NCBI GenBank assembly: GCA_000469685.2
Contig: LS997563.1
Coordinates: forward strand, 30,538,373 to 30,602,372
DNA from: Haemonchus contortus
Taxonomy: Eukaryota > Nematoda > Chromadorea > Rhabditida > Trichostrongylidae
Length of the DNA: 64,000 bases
Reading direction: 5' to 3'
Shown here: in pieces, positions 12,330 through 24,115 of the stretch
Layout of the letters: each line of letters opens with the position of its first letter
How positions within the stretch are numbered: the first letter of the stretch is position 1
Notes under the pieces: model-generated
Seen by the model: the letters and a program-made list of their open reading frames with translations, nothing else
What the model was told of the DNA's origin: nothing
The model's database searches: none
Translations under genes and position numbers: made by a program

Positions 12330-14186
12330 GAATTTGGAAGGGATGCGGGCAGCAGGACATTATTAACACGAATAGAAAGAGTCGGCTCGAACCTATCGTT
12401 CCGGCCGGGTCTAAAGGTATAGTTTGCGAAAACTTTATCCTTTATTCGTTTCGCGTGGAACTTGTTTTTGAGTTATCCCTGTAGGATGAATCCGTGACCA
12501 TCGAGTATGCCATATGTGGCGCTTTCAGATCGGAAGACGGCCTACATAAAATGGCTCTAATGAAGGCACAAGGATTATATCCACCGAATGTTACACAAGG
12601 CTGCACCATTCACATTGGAGCACACATTTCGAAAACTCAACAGCTAGTTGTGACCCTTGGTGTCAATGGAAGGCAATTTCGGGCATTTACGGCTTATTAT
12701 AGCCAGTTCCACGCAGTAGCACACAACTGAGGCCCGAGAGGTACACATTCCACGCCGCTTCTAACATCATAAAATCCTGAAGGCTGCTTTCAACTGAGCT
12801 CTTTAGATTTCAAATTCTTCGACAGTCCACAGTTGCTCATTGAAGAGAACCCACCGACCACGACGGAAAATCTAAGCCTCAAAAACTTGTATGGTTTCTA
12901 CTTTTTCCAGACAATGAAAGTTGAAAGCTGAAGTTGAATTTTGATTGTGGGGGTAATGCCAAGATAGGGTCCTGGAGCAGCACATGAATCAATGAAAATG
13001 GTGGACGGACGTCAGGAGTGATGAGGCGTTCACCTGCAGTGAGAGGGCGAAAATGAGTGGGTGGCGTTCGTCATGGAATCAACAACTTACCATAGAGTTC
13101 CAACGAACAGCCTAGAGATCGGCAAATGCTGTCGTTGACTGACGGGAACTCGGTGATTACAATGGGCAAAGCAACCATGATACAGCAGTTGCGAGTAAAT
13201 TCTACGAAACGTTTCTGTGAAGTTAAAAATCCCGAAAAATGGGTGAACGTAAGTAATTTGTGTGGAATTGAGTAAACCGATCTCTATGGGACACGGCCCC
13301 TGCTGTAGGCTTGAGTCTTCAAAATCCGCAGGAATCACGGACTTTCGAGAATAAAGCTGAATGGGAAAAACAGTGGGCAGAAATGGAAACGCCATCAAGT
13401 CATAAGCTACCGACCACATTGATTTTTGAGTGGATAGGTATAACATAAATTCGTTGGGGCACAAAACTCCTAAGTAACCCGTAGCCTCTCGTTCGACTTC
13501 ATAGGGCGTCCACTAGGATGCGCCTTGTGGTCTCCAAAAGAAAAGCACCGTACACCGGCAGTTCTACAGAGCGCTACAGTAGTGCTTCATGGCAAGTCGA
13601 CCCACTTATGCGCCTTCTCTGGCATCTCCATCAATCTGGGGTCTCATCGTCAGTGTTGTCCTATGTCTTCAAGCTTCGATTTCATCTTCGACATACTACT
13701 AACAGCTCCAGTTCTTGTCTACCTTCCTAGTGGTACAGGGTCTGATCGCTGTTCTGACCTTGATTCAGAACTTAGCCTTCAGCCTCTTACGCCCTGGAAC
13801 CGTAAGAGGCTGAAGGCTCCGTCCTGGATTAAGGCAGAAGCGGTGCGCCATTGAAACATGATGCCACCGACGTTGCAGGTTTTGAAGGCCAACGTACCTA
13901 TCAAAACGCGAGACGACATCGCAGTTACAGCTTCACAGAATACAGTGAAACTTCCAAAAAACAGTTGTGGTTGCAATTTCCACCTTATCTGGCAGGAAGG
14001 GGTGATGCAAGCCCAGGACGAGTGCACAGCCGTAATTGGAATTGGTTCACTAATAAGACAGCTTGTGATGTGACTTACATTTTAACTTTCAGGCAACTTC
14101 TCCCTTCGCTTCCAATCACAGATGGAAAACGCACAAGGTCATCAACACTAGTCCAGTAGACCGGAATACCAATTTGCAAAAATGTC
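12330..14186. other. Intergenic with unrecognised open frames and one perfect palindrome
   Basis: A 78-codon plus-strand frame at 12494-12730 and a 125-codon minus-strand frame at 13087-13464 show no motif I recognise and no splice-site context that extends them. They may be chance or repeat-derived. A perfect 18-bp inverted repeat lies at 13774-13818. Confidence 0.4.
13774..13818. repeat. Perfect 18-bp inverted repeat, 9-nt loop
   Basis: Left arm agccttcagcctcttacg (13774-13791), loop of nine bases, right arm the exact complement (13801-13818). It does not sit at the end of a gene I can identify. Confidence 0.9.
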
Positions 14187-14258
14187 TTCCCATGCCGGGA
14201 ATCGAACCCGGGCCGCGTGGGTGAAAACCACGAATCCTAACCACTAGACCACATGGGA
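14187..14258 (-). tRNA. tRNA-Glu (anticodon TTC)
   Basis: On the minus strand a 72-nt cloverleaf folds with acceptor stem TCCCATG/CATGGGA, D arm GGTCTAGTGGTTAGGAT (A box), anticodon stem-loop GTGGTTTTCACCCAC giving anticodon TTC, and T arm GCCCGGGTTCGATTCCCGG (B box with GTTCGATTC). The discriminator base is A. No intron and no encoded CCA, as expected for a nuclear eukaryotic tRNA gene. All stems pair, so the gene looks functional. It decodes GAA (and GAG by wobble). Confidence 0.96.
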
Positions 14259-15396
14259 CACAACTGAAGACAGCCAATCAGCGCTGATGCTATGAGCCCG
14301 TCATGCCTTTCCTTCGTTTGACTCCTACTCAACAGTATCAAAGTCCAGCAAATCACGAGTTTGTATAATGATAAATAATGATAACGACAAAGACAAAAAC
14401 GATCTTTAGTGCGGTAAACATTCGTTCAAAATCGCTAACTAAAACAGATAGCAACAATCGATTGAATAGAAAACAAAGAAATCAGTGGTAACAATTGACA
14501 GAATCTTAACTTGGCACATTCTGAAGGATCAATTTTCCAATGTTCGTCACCCTAACCTTTCTATTAAAAGTGTATAATGCGACAAATAGAGACAAAGTTT
14601 TTGGTTTGTAGTGCCGAATATTTTCAAAAGGCGGTCTATTTCTTGTCTTTGCTAATTGTCGGTTTAAATATACCCGTTCTAGGCTATTGATCTACCATTC
14701 AAGACTTTTGTTAAAAGAACCAAGACCGCCATCTGTTCACATATCAAAACGTACCCCCCCCCCCTTCTCCTTTGAATATAACTTTGAGCATTCAGGTAGT
14801 ATGAAAAAACAGAACTTCGAAATTGCTTGGCTGTTCATTAAACCCAAAAACAAAAAGGTGATATATGGGGCATAGTGCCGGAGTTAAGAATTTAAATTTA
14901 TATTCCAAACATCTCTGGTTACCTCTCGAATCTCCGAAGTGATAATTTGATTATTACAAAATTACTACCAATTCATTATAAGTCGAATGAAAAAAGGGAT
15001 TCACAATATACATATATGTACAGAACTCAGCATCATCCAGAAGATTAAGTATGACTCATCAAATGTTATGATAAAAGTTTCTTATGCAGTTCTAACGACG
15101 TCTCGTTCCACCATAACCTGAAATATCAGTGAGAAAATCCGATCCATGGATGCTGCATACAAGTTATCGAAAAGGTGAAGCAAAGATAATTCAAAAATTA
15201 GCAGAGTTCACAATTTTCTAATTTCAAGAGAACTACATCAATGCTTAAAAATATGTTGACCTCTTCTACTGGGAAAGCTTTTAGATTGAAATTCAATACT
15301 ATATCCTTTAGCAAAAAAGCCAACACATTTCGACACCAGGAACGGAATTTCAACGCTCGACATGGAAGCTTCGAAAATCATACTAAAATTCGAATT
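14259..15396. other. Intergenic, nothing recognised
   Basis: A/T-rich DNA with a C homopolymer at 14754-14763. No gene recognised. It is probably the downstream region of the SARAF gene, which runs towards it. Confidence 0.45.
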
Positions 15397-18300
15397 TTAA
15401 ATAAGGGATCCTATGCAGGTGAAAGGTACTGGCTGGTCGCGACTCAGAAAAAAGAAATCAGATCTCCGGTCACAACTGCATATGCCCACGTGCTTCGAGG
15501 AATAAACATGCCTCAGTTTACTGACGGAATGACGTCTACGCGAGACGTGAAGGGAGCCTTTCTTCTCTGAGACTAAATGGCTTGAAATAGCTACAATTTA
15601 TTCGTACTACCATTCTTGACGTGCGCAGCATTTTACTGAGTTTTTTAAAACTTTGGAGCATAAAACATCGCAATATGACATGAAAAAAGGCGCACTCACC
15701 GGTACTTTCCCTCATGTAAGACGTAGAGGGTTGATCAGCATCGTGATCATCAAATCCTGTGTCTCTCATAAATCTGTCATTTACTCGTCGAGATCCTCTG
15801 AAGCTGTCAAACATTCCAGACGAAGATCCTCCCCTTAAAACGATGATGTAATTTTCATAAGAGAGTTAAGCATTTCAACAAGTGAATAAGAAACGTACGT
15901 ATTTCTTCCAAATAGGTAACCACCAAGTGCTCCTAATCCAGCACCTGTCCAAAATCCTGGACCACTGCTGCCGGGAGCAGAACCAGTTGGAGCAGAAGTT
16001 TTGAAACCCATTGTGTCGTCATAGCTTGGTGGAGGGGCACTTGGAGGAGGATGCATTCCAGGATATCCTCCGCCGAATCCCGGACCACCATCGAAACCTC
16101 CTCCGTAACCGCTAGAATAGATAAAATTAATCGATTTCGAAGGGAATGCCTGAGAGCACGTATGCCACCTATTAAAACGTGATGGCGAAAAGTGCTTGCT
16201 TAGCTCTGGCAGCGACTCTATTCTATATCTTCATTCAAGAAGCCTGAAGAAAAACAAAACCGGAAAGTCATACCCGGATCGAGGAGGTGCGCGAGGAGCG
16301 CCTTGATTGTTAGAAAGCATTGAATATACAACGTATATTATGAGAGCGGCCACACAGAAATTCACAATGTTCTCTGTTGTCAACCTGAATTACATCCAGC
16401 TAGAGGCAAACAGCAAAATCAAGAAGCGAATAGTAAAATTCTTGATTAAAACCCACCAAGAACTCCAATAAGGCCAAGAAGACCACGAAGAAAGTGACGA
16501 CCACTTTGACTTGCTTTTTCCTACATTTCTCGCAGAATGCGAATACTCCAATTCATATTCCAGCTGCAAAAAGTGCTGATCAGCCAGGTACTTTTCGGTG
16601 GTCAGAGATAATGACTCACCCCACAACTCCCCTTCAAAATGTAAGGGTCTTCAGGATAGTCGTAGCCCTCACATGTGACTGCGATCTAAAGATAACTTTT
16701 AAGCCGCTCTTGAATTTATTAACTCAACTACAGTAAATCCAGTCCCTTCGAAAAAGTGCTCAAAATCTGAATCAAGACTTCATCGCCCTGAAAATGAAAG
16801 CTTACCTCCCCAAACTCGTAATCAGCAGGCATATCAGCAACACATCTCCATTGATAATCCACCCCGTCAAAGCCTTCCTTGAAACACTGTGCAGCCCGTG
16901 GCTGGAACTTTCCTCGAGCGCTGCCTCCCACACATCTTAGCTGAGGGACTGGACTGGATCTTCTGCCTAAATACGCCGAATGAGACTTTTGGGCATTGCT
17001 TGACAAAGCATTGCCGGAAAAATTCTTCGAATGTATAGTTTTCTTGAATTTTCTCACTCTATTAGGCCAATGGGTCTGCGATTACTTTTATCAAAGACTG
17101 AAATAGGATCTGAGTAGAAAGAAGATATGTCTCTAATGAGACCAAAGGCAGAAAAAAACCAATGTTAAGTAGATGGAAAGGTCTTTGGATTTAGTTCTCG
17201 TCTGCTGCCTTCCTTATCTTGAAAAGAATGAATTGCCAACTCTGATGGGAGCTCAAATCAGGCTTCCAAATTTCTCATTCACTTATGAGACAACAATTGA
17301 AGGATTTTGGTTAATTGTTTCACAAAGCGTTTCAAAAGAATAATTCATGTGTATGCAGCTTTTCTACGATAAGAACCCGTGAAATATACTACGGAAGGTC
17401 ATGATTTTGGAATCAAGCATAAAATTTTTTGGAGTACATCGCAGTGCCTCAGTGCACATAATTTAAGAAAAGTATCACTCAAGTTTTAAAGCTCTAAGGT
17501 CTTAGAGGAATTTTTCGTCACAATTCAACTCAGCTATGGAAATGGCTTCGTATTATCGTACATCAAGAAGCCACAATAGAGGTTCTCAGGTCCTGAAATA
17601 AAGAATCAATGCAGGTACCTGTGGTGTACTGTCCTTCGCGCAAAGTGATTGTATTGACGTCACGGAGAAGCACACGATCAGTGACACACTCTGAAATTCA
17701 AGGATGATTATTCGATATACTGGTCCAGGGCATTTAAAATATCAGTTACTATTAGAATTAACAAGATGATGAAGATGTGGTGGAGCATTTCCCATATAAC
17801 CAAATCCTATGAAGTGGTAAGGGGAAGTTGAAGATGAAAAAGATAAACTTAACATGAGTCGATGAAAACGAACTAAAGAGCGAGAGTAAGTTGGACTCCA
17901 AAAAGCTCTTGTTTGCCTTCACGCAACCCCAAGCGCAATAGTTTCTTCTGTGTCAGGTCCATCAAGCTTTCTATCTTGGTAATGACATATATGCAGAAGT
18001 TAAATTCACCATTAAAGTGGGCACAGAAGAGAAATAAGGGGGTAAATGAATACGCATCCATTTTCCCCTCAATTCCCAGGTAGGCAAAATTTGAAAAGGC
18101 AAATGTTTTTTGCAAAACCAATCAGCAAACAAGAATCGCCCTGGTTTTAATGACCAATTTCACTGCCTAAAAACCAATCGGAGTTAATTTTCGAAAACCA
18201 GAGTGAGTCAAGCGATAATCACACAAAAGCCCACCAATATTTGTTTACGAACAAAAAGTGGATAGAATATGAATCATTCTAAATTGAAACACTCGAGGCT

Positions 18301-18481
18301 CTGCAAAATAAGAATATCAGACAGTTCTCAAGAAGGATAAAAAAGGTCGTTTGCCAAATTTTCTTCAGAAATGCAGTGAAAATTCATTTCATATCAATAA
18401 ATCATGAAAAGGAACCAAAAACTCACCTCCTAACGCAATGGATAACAAAATAAAAGTGAATATAGTTACTAGTAATCGCAT
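15397..18481 (-). CDS. Store-operated calcium entry regulator (SARAF/TMEM66 homologue)
   Basis: SARAF is an ER-membrane protein that damps store-operated Ca2+ entry by acting on STIM. Exons joined in phase on the minus strand: 18481-18427 (ATG plus hydrophobic signal peptide), 17690-17619, 16966-16806, 16685-16620, 16563-16457, 16384-16274, 16111-15899, 15833-15700, and a last exon near 15570. The family landmarks are in order: VLLRDVNTITL, PVPQLRCVGGSA, QCFKEGFDGVDYQWRC, VTCEGYDYPEDPY with ILKGSCG, one transmembrane helix (NIVNFCVAALIIYVVYSM), a proline/glycine-rich cytosolic part and SGPGFWTGAGLGALGGYLFG. About 306 residues precede the last exon; human SARAF has about 340. The frame of the last exon is not settled: one reading stops at 15397, another near 15540. 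Exon 5 carries an odd Ser/Trp-rich run where vertebrates have KWSS. Confidence 0.9.
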
Positions 18482-19100
18482 GGCGATTGTATGGATTGCG
18501 TTGAATCACTGAAGGATGATTTTACCTTAGTAAACGTCAGCACAACATCGGCATTATGAAATTCTACGGCAACACTCGCTAGTGGGCGGGGCTTCCCGGT
18601 TGAAGTTTGGGCGATGGTTTTTATTTGTACTTGAGCACTTTATTTCAAATGGAATTGTAGTGCGTCAGGGCGAAAAACGTGGTTGACATACTGCAGATTC
18701 GAAACCAAGCCTTTTCTTTGTCTGTCATTGTGAATTCATCATCAAACAACAAAATCATAAGTCCTTGAATGCTGCCGCTCTGGCAAAGAGCTTCTACTCA
18801 TTAGGTCCCTTTGAAGGTTAAGGTCAGCATTTGACTCGGGAGCAATCATAGCAGGACAGATTTAGACTGTTGGGATATGTTGTTGCAACAATTTTTCATA
18901 CACCGGTCGGACTTTTACATCGGGCCCATCGGATTTCCTTGACAGAGCCGTGCTACACATAAGATCGTATCGAGAACTTTTTCATGTCATTGACTTCTCT
19001 GTAAAGCGTATAGAACTGCCAAATAATATTGGAAGCGGCTTCCCAGTTCCCATGTTCGGAAGCAAGGACAAGTCTTTCACTGCCAAACTTGGTTTAGTCA
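18482..19100. promoter_or_regulatory. Presumed SARAF upstream region, 5' LTR target
   Basis: The 625 bases between the SARAF start codon and the LTR element hold no gene that I recognise. By position they should contain the SARAF promoter (inference only); no TATA box is evident. An insertion at 19101-19105 places the LTR element divergent to, and about 620 bases upstream of, SARAF. Confidence 0.35.
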
Positions 19101-19105
19101 TTTTC

Positions 19106-19430
19106 TGTTGTGGGCTCACAACTAGTCTAACTAATCACCTCACGTAATACTCATTATAAGTATCTCTTGATAAGGTGCCGAAAGCATGACCTAGCGGCAA
19201 CATAATAGTGCTATCAAGAAGGTAACTCAAGTACCGCTGTGTGCGCGGTGCGCCCTTTCATTCCCTATCTTAATCACACTTATACAGTAAATAACTGTAC
19301 GGTATCTGGGCACCGCCCACATTTATGTGTATATAAGCCTGCAAATTCGTATATTATTGTCGGTTACCTTGCTCGTGTAATAAAGCATATTACACGTGTA
19401 CGGTACAAGTCCATTGGTCAGACTACCAAA
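19106..19430 (+). repeat. 5' LTR of copy 1
   Basis: It starts TGTTGTGGGCTCACAAC, whose first bases form a hairpin (gttgtg/cacaac), and ends ...GACTACCAAA. A TATA-like tatataag is at 19340-19347, and aataaa at 19379-19384 is a likely poly(A) signal (by position: R region). The 3' end is AAA rather than the usual CA. Confidence 0.9.
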
Positions 19431-19431
19431 T

Positions 19432-19444
19432 TGGTGCATCTGCC
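19432..19444 (+). promoter_or_regulatory. Primer-binding site, tRNA-Gly(GCC) type
   Basis: TGGTGCATC begins one base after the LTR-adjacent T and matches the complement of a tRNA-Gly(GCC) 3' end (...GATGCACCA). Copy 2 has the exact TGGTGCATCGGCC, while copies 1 and 3 have TGGTGCATCTGCC. Confidence 0.75.
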
Positions 19445-19458
19445 GTTGGAACCAACCC

Positions 19459-20150
19459 CCTTCTGCGCTAGTTCTCCACAGTGAGAAACAGAAGGTTAAT
19501 CACCAGCCTAACTCCGAAAACTCCTCCCTGAGGAACACGGAAAAAAGGCAATCACTTGTTTTCCACCTGCTGGAAACAAAACCATAGCCAGATTCCTTAC
19601 AACTCCTCCCTGAGGAAACGGAATCAAGGCTAACAGTGACCACTCTACTCTCCCTGAGAGGTAGATCCAAGTTTGTTTTCCACCAGCTGGAATCAAACAA
19701 CTCAGTCTTTCCTACTATTCCTCCCTGAGGAATAAGGAATTCTGAAAAAAAATCGTTTGTGCTAGCTCTCCCTTGGAGAAACAGACGATTTAACTAATTC
19801 TTTCCAACCCATTGGGAAGAGTTATCAACGTTCTCAACTAACTCTTCCGAGGAATTGAGAACCCAACAAACTTCTGTACATCTTCTTCACAGTGAGAAGC
19901 AGAAGGCGAATTTACTAAGCCTAACTCCACCACTACTCCTCCCTGAGGAAACGGAAACAAGGCAAAAACAATCCTACTCTCCCTGAGAAGTAGAAGAAAA
20001 GTTTGTATTCCACCAGCTGGAATCGAACAAATCGGATCTCTCCCGAAATTCCTCCCTGAGGAACAAGGAACTCCGAGGAAATCGTCTGAGCTAGCTCTCC
20101 CCTGGAGAAACGGACGATTTAGCTAGTTCTTTCCTATACACTGGGAAGAA
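19459..20150 (+). promoter_or_regulatory. Leader array of about 17 nested hairpins, copy 1
   Basis: Between PBS and gag start the sense strand reads as consecutive short hairpins, most with an inner stem (often TCCTCcctGAGGA) and an outer clamp. Examples: 19460-19494 (CTTCTG/CAGAAG around TTCTC/GAGAA), 19506-19549 (GCCT/AGGC, CCG/CGG, CCTC/GAGG), 19586-19631 (AGCC/GGCT, ATTCC/GGAAT, CCTC/GAGG), 19671-19698, 19709-19739, 19750-19791 (AAATCGT/ACGATTT), 19792-19823, 19830-19862 (GTTCTCAA/TTGAGAAC), 19871-19905, 19919-19963, 19974-19993, 20001-20028, 20049-20063, 20079-20120, 20127-20150. The second half repeats most of the first, so the array was enlarged by duplication. Role unknown; packaging, dimerisation or translation control are possibilities. 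Confidence 0.85.
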
Positions 20151-20284
20151 TCGACGAACAAAGACCCGCGTGGCAGGAGCAACTCTATTGCGGAACCAAC
20201 GAAAGCTTCCTTAAGCCGTTGTAACGCTCTAAAATTGCCTAAACCTCTGTTGACACTCAGAAGTCGGTCACGAAACATCAGAAA

Positions 20285-23200
20285 ATGGCTGAAATTCAAG
20301 TGTTTAAAACAAAGATCACACACGCTTGCGTACTTATCAAGTCGAATGAACCACAGGTCAATAACTTGAGCCAAGCATTTGTGTTCCCCAATCAAATGGA
20401 GGAATGCAAGGAATACATCAAAGAGAGAACTTCGATGCTGAACTATTTGGAAAAGTCAATCAACTCAGCAAAGCAGTTCCACAACACGTGCGTCAAGGAA
20501 GCCATAGAGAATATCAGTGGAAGAGCAGAGCAAAAAGAATGCGAAAAGCTCATGCTAAATTTGAACAAGCATCTGGAAAACGAATCGAATATGCTGGAAG
20601 TCGGTGTCATACAGTGGTTGAATAAGATCGAGTTTAGAAAAGACGAGTTGCTGCAACAAAGTGCACTGATGACTTCGTCTCAAGACAGCCACAACCATAC
20701 TGTAAGTAACACCAGCTGTCAAGAAAGGTCTACTGGTGCAACAACGCCTCAGGAACGCAACATTCGGGTACGACGCCCGCTACTCGAAGTCCCTACCTTC
20801 TCAGGAAATTATAGGGACTTCAGCACCTTTTGGTCAGTATTCGAGTCGCTCATTCACAGCGATGACGACTTGAGCGACCAAGAAAAATTCCTCTTCCTTA
20901 AACAAGCACTGAGAGGAAAAGCTGCTTCGTCAATTAGCAGCATCCCGATAATGGGAGAGAAATACATTACCGCCATCAATATTCTCAAAAAACACTACGA
21001 CCGATCTGCCAGCATCGCAGATATACTAATAAACGAAATCGAACGCCTTCCGCGAGCTCAAGGAAACCCAAGAAGTTGCCGCGAAACCCTCGCGGCTATC
21101 TCTTCGAGGGTCATACATCTGGAGCAGACAGGAACATCCATGAACGCCGATCGAATGTGGAGACGTCTAATACTCTCGAAATTCACAGAATCGATCTGCG
21201 GCACAGTCATCAGAAAAGAAAGCGAGGCTGGAAACTCCTTCGATGTAAACGAGATTATTGAGTCCATCGACGAAATCATCACACTTCAAGAAACAATCGA
21301 GCTGACAACAAGAACGTTCGGATTTGATCAAAGCATGCAAGGCAACAGCCGTTCACAGCAGGAAAAGTACTCGAACAACAAAACGATACCTGGCCAGAGC
21401 ATGAAAATGAGATGTCTTTGTGGAGAAACGCACCTTCCGCAACGGTGTAACAAATTCGTCTCACCAGAGGAGCGCAGAACCGAAGCCAGAAGACAAAGAG
21501 TATGTTGGAGATGCTTCAACAAAGGGCACAATTCAAGACAATGTCTTGTCGTCAGCAAATGTCCAAGATGTAACGAAGATCACCATTCATCACTCTGCAC
21601 CTCTAATGGAAGCAGAGCGCAACCAGCAAACACACCGAGTTTCACGCAATATCCATCTTCATCTGCAATTTCCCAAGCAACTTCAAGAAGCATAACTTTG
21701 GCAAACCACAGCCGCTCGAGACAGCCGTCAAGATTGCACAACCAGCTACAAGAAAGCGGCCTAGTACAAGCCTTCTCAATCACTGCTTCTCAGGTGAATG
21801 TAAAAACCGGGCGAAACCAACCAGCCAGTGGACAACATGTGCCACAAATGGTTTCAGCTCAAATTTTTGATGAGTTGCAGATGGATTATCGAAAGGTAAC
21901 TCTGCTCTTAGACTCAGGTGCTCAACGCAGCTTAATCAAATCATCATTTGCAGCATCACTTAAGCTGTCATCGCACAGTGCTACATCATCCACTGCTGCC
22001 GAAATGGGAAAGCTACGAAAAACATCGCAATCTGATGAATTTCGGGTTACATTAAAGAGCCATCGCGGCTCAAAAAAGCTAAAGCATATACCAGTCTTCA
22101 CCAAGGATAAATTAATAGCACCTACGAGAACTGCCAAGCTGTCGGAAGTAGACAGATGCTTCATGACAAAGAATAGAATTCCAACTGCGCAGCGTAATCT
22201 TAACCCAGCAAATGTATCTCCTGATATATTGGGTTGTAACATAAGTTCGTAGAGTTTTGTGTCAGGGTCATTTTACAACGATTCGCTTTATTTTTTGGCA
22301 AAGTGTATATATTCATTTGAAAGAGCTCTTTCTCTTCTATAAAATGGTTTTATTCGTTTTCTTGAGTAATCTAGTTGTACGTCTTTTTTCTGGCTCAGAA
22401 TTGGAATATCCAGGAGGAGAAAATCAGCATTTTCGACATCTGCTTTTCATCGAGATCAATAAGCAGCCGAAGCCGCTCGGGACATATGCAGTGTGTACGA
22501 GGGAGATGTCTTAGGTGTATCTCTGGGTGGCCCCAGGAGAGACACCGAAGCCGAGAGTCAAGCAAGACCTTCACTCATAATAGGTCATGATTTGCGTTTG
22601 GTGAGACTGGAAAATCACGGTGCACTGGGAAATGCTCGAACGAAATGCTACTGTCAACAAGGAGGTCTACATTGCCTAGCTAAACCGTGTTAGTGTGGCT
22701 ATTCGGCTGAAAAGACCCGATAGACGAGGTGAAGTCATCTTGCTCTACGTCAACGCCAGGCCCCCAGAATGCCGAAGTCGTCAAAACAGCACTTCAAAAG
22801 CTTGAATGAGAGGTTCTTCAGCATCCACCGTACTCTCCGGGTCTTGCACCTACCGACTACCACCTTTCCGCTCTCTGTCAAATCAAATGAGGAGTGTTAC
22901 CTTCGATGGCGAAGACGTTCTTGAAAACTGGCTCAACAACTTCTTCGACGCCAGACCGTCCGATTTTTGGCGAAACGGCATCAACAATTTGGTCGAGAGA
23001 TTGGAGGAGGTCGCAAACAGTAACAGGAGGATACATCATTGATTGATTTATTATTATAATTAATGTTTTTTGTTAAAATAAATCTTTGTGAAAAAACTCT
23101 ACGAACTTATGTTACAACCCAATACTTATTGGACAGGACCTGCTGCACAGGATTCTCGATCGCAATTCGGCAGTTATCAGACTACCATCTGGATTGATCC

Positions 23201-23931
23201 TCACGTCCACTATTTTCGGATACACAATCTCTGGAACTACCACGGCACTTATGAGCGCGGCAATGATGCAAGTTAGAGATGCACAATGTAGTTCGCTGCT
23301 TGCATCTACTCCTGTTATTTCATCGAAAGGTGGCTCCAAGACGGAGCTAGATACCTCTGGAGCGGAAGCACCTCTTGCCAACATCCGATATCCTACTCCT
23401 ATCCGTCGATCTGCTGCAAAAGTACGTCTAAAGCAGGTCAGCAAATTCCCTCTAAAAGGAACACCACAACCAACAACCTTGCGACCCCTCTCAGTATCGC
23501 AAGATGACCAGAGCGTCCTCTGGAATAAAAAGACCCACGACATTTTCTATGCTTTATTGGATATCGTGGACGGCATCAAGAGAAAGCTAGATCGAATGGA
23601 GGACTGCTTCAGGCGAATCGATGAAAGGATGCATACACTGGACCTCAGGACACCGCAAGAGACTCAGACGGAGGTGCTTCGGCCAGACGAACCTCAGTAC
23701 CCTACCGTCCTGACGACACGATGTTGCGAGTCTTCACACGTCAAAGATGATGGGTCTTCAACATATGGAGCAAGAGCCCTTACTTCAAGAAAACCACCTT
23801 CATCATCAAGGAAAAAAGCTGACGCTCCCGTGAGACGTAAGCCACCAAGAGCTGCGACGATTCAAGTTTCTCTCAACACCAGCTTACCCAGCAAACGACG
23901 ACATCTGCAAACAAAAGATATTCGTGAATAG
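20285..23931 (+). pseudogene. Gag-protease ORF of copy 1, interrupted by mariner
   Basis: From ATG at 20285 the frame runs open to 22228. It is then broken by the mariner (22229-23122) and stays open in the same frame from 23125 to the stop at 23929-23931, about 916 codons without the insert. Parts: N-terminal helical region (residues 1-130); DUF1759-type BEL/Pao Gag core with [18 protein letters not shown]; three Cys/His knuckles ([39 protein letters not shown]); an A16/DUF1758-type aspartyl protease with LLLDSGAQRSLI keeping the DSG triad; then a predicted coiled coil (YALLDIVDGIKRKLDRMED) and a Lys/Arg/Ser-rich tail. The RT that normally follows the protease in Pao elements is absent. Confidence 0.9.
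22229..23122 (+). mobile_element. Mariner, internally deleted (894 bp), in copy 1 ORF
   Basis: TIRs ttgggttgtaacataagttc and complement, with duplicated TA at 22227-22228 and 23123-23124. The interior has fragments of the central and C-terminal transposase: a block like AEVVKTALQKLE (near 22775), PPYSPGLAPTDYHL (near 22830) and WLNNFFDARPSDFWRNGINN (near 22925). The N-terminal DNA-binding domain is largely missing and the frame shifts several times. Comparison with copy 2, which has an uninterrupted cctgatatacttattgg at the same point, shows the insertion site exactly. Confidence 0.95.
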
Positions 23932-24115
23932 CGTTATTCTATTCATAGATAATGAAAATTGTATCGTAATATAGAACATTATTGTCGCTAGTTGCATTGA
24001 TACTCGCTTGTATAATGTAGTACATGCATTGATGCACTGTTAATTTTACGTATTTAACATTGTTGTTGTTGTTGTTGTGCAAATTATAGCTACCGCTATT
24101 CTCGCCCCGCCCCAG

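Noticed and set aside
11968..12369. Long overlapping open frames of Cys/Val and Thr/His repeats
   Set aside because: They are translations of the TG microsatellite in several frames, not proteins.
16728..17057. Single-exon reading through SARAF exon 3 into the next intron, ending at 16728
   Set aside because: The splice donor at 16805 and the acceptor at 16686 restore the known SARAF motif VTCEGYDYPEDPY, so the read-through end is intron.
19239..19587. Open frame over the LTR and leader
   Set aside because: The same frame is found in every LTR copy on either strand and has no protein motif. It is explained by the LTR and hairpin leader.
19459..20150. Leader hairpins as tRNA-like or CRISPR-like units
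   Set aside because: Spacing is irregular, there are no A/B boxes or cloverleaf, and the clamps vary between units. A retroelement RNA leader fits better.
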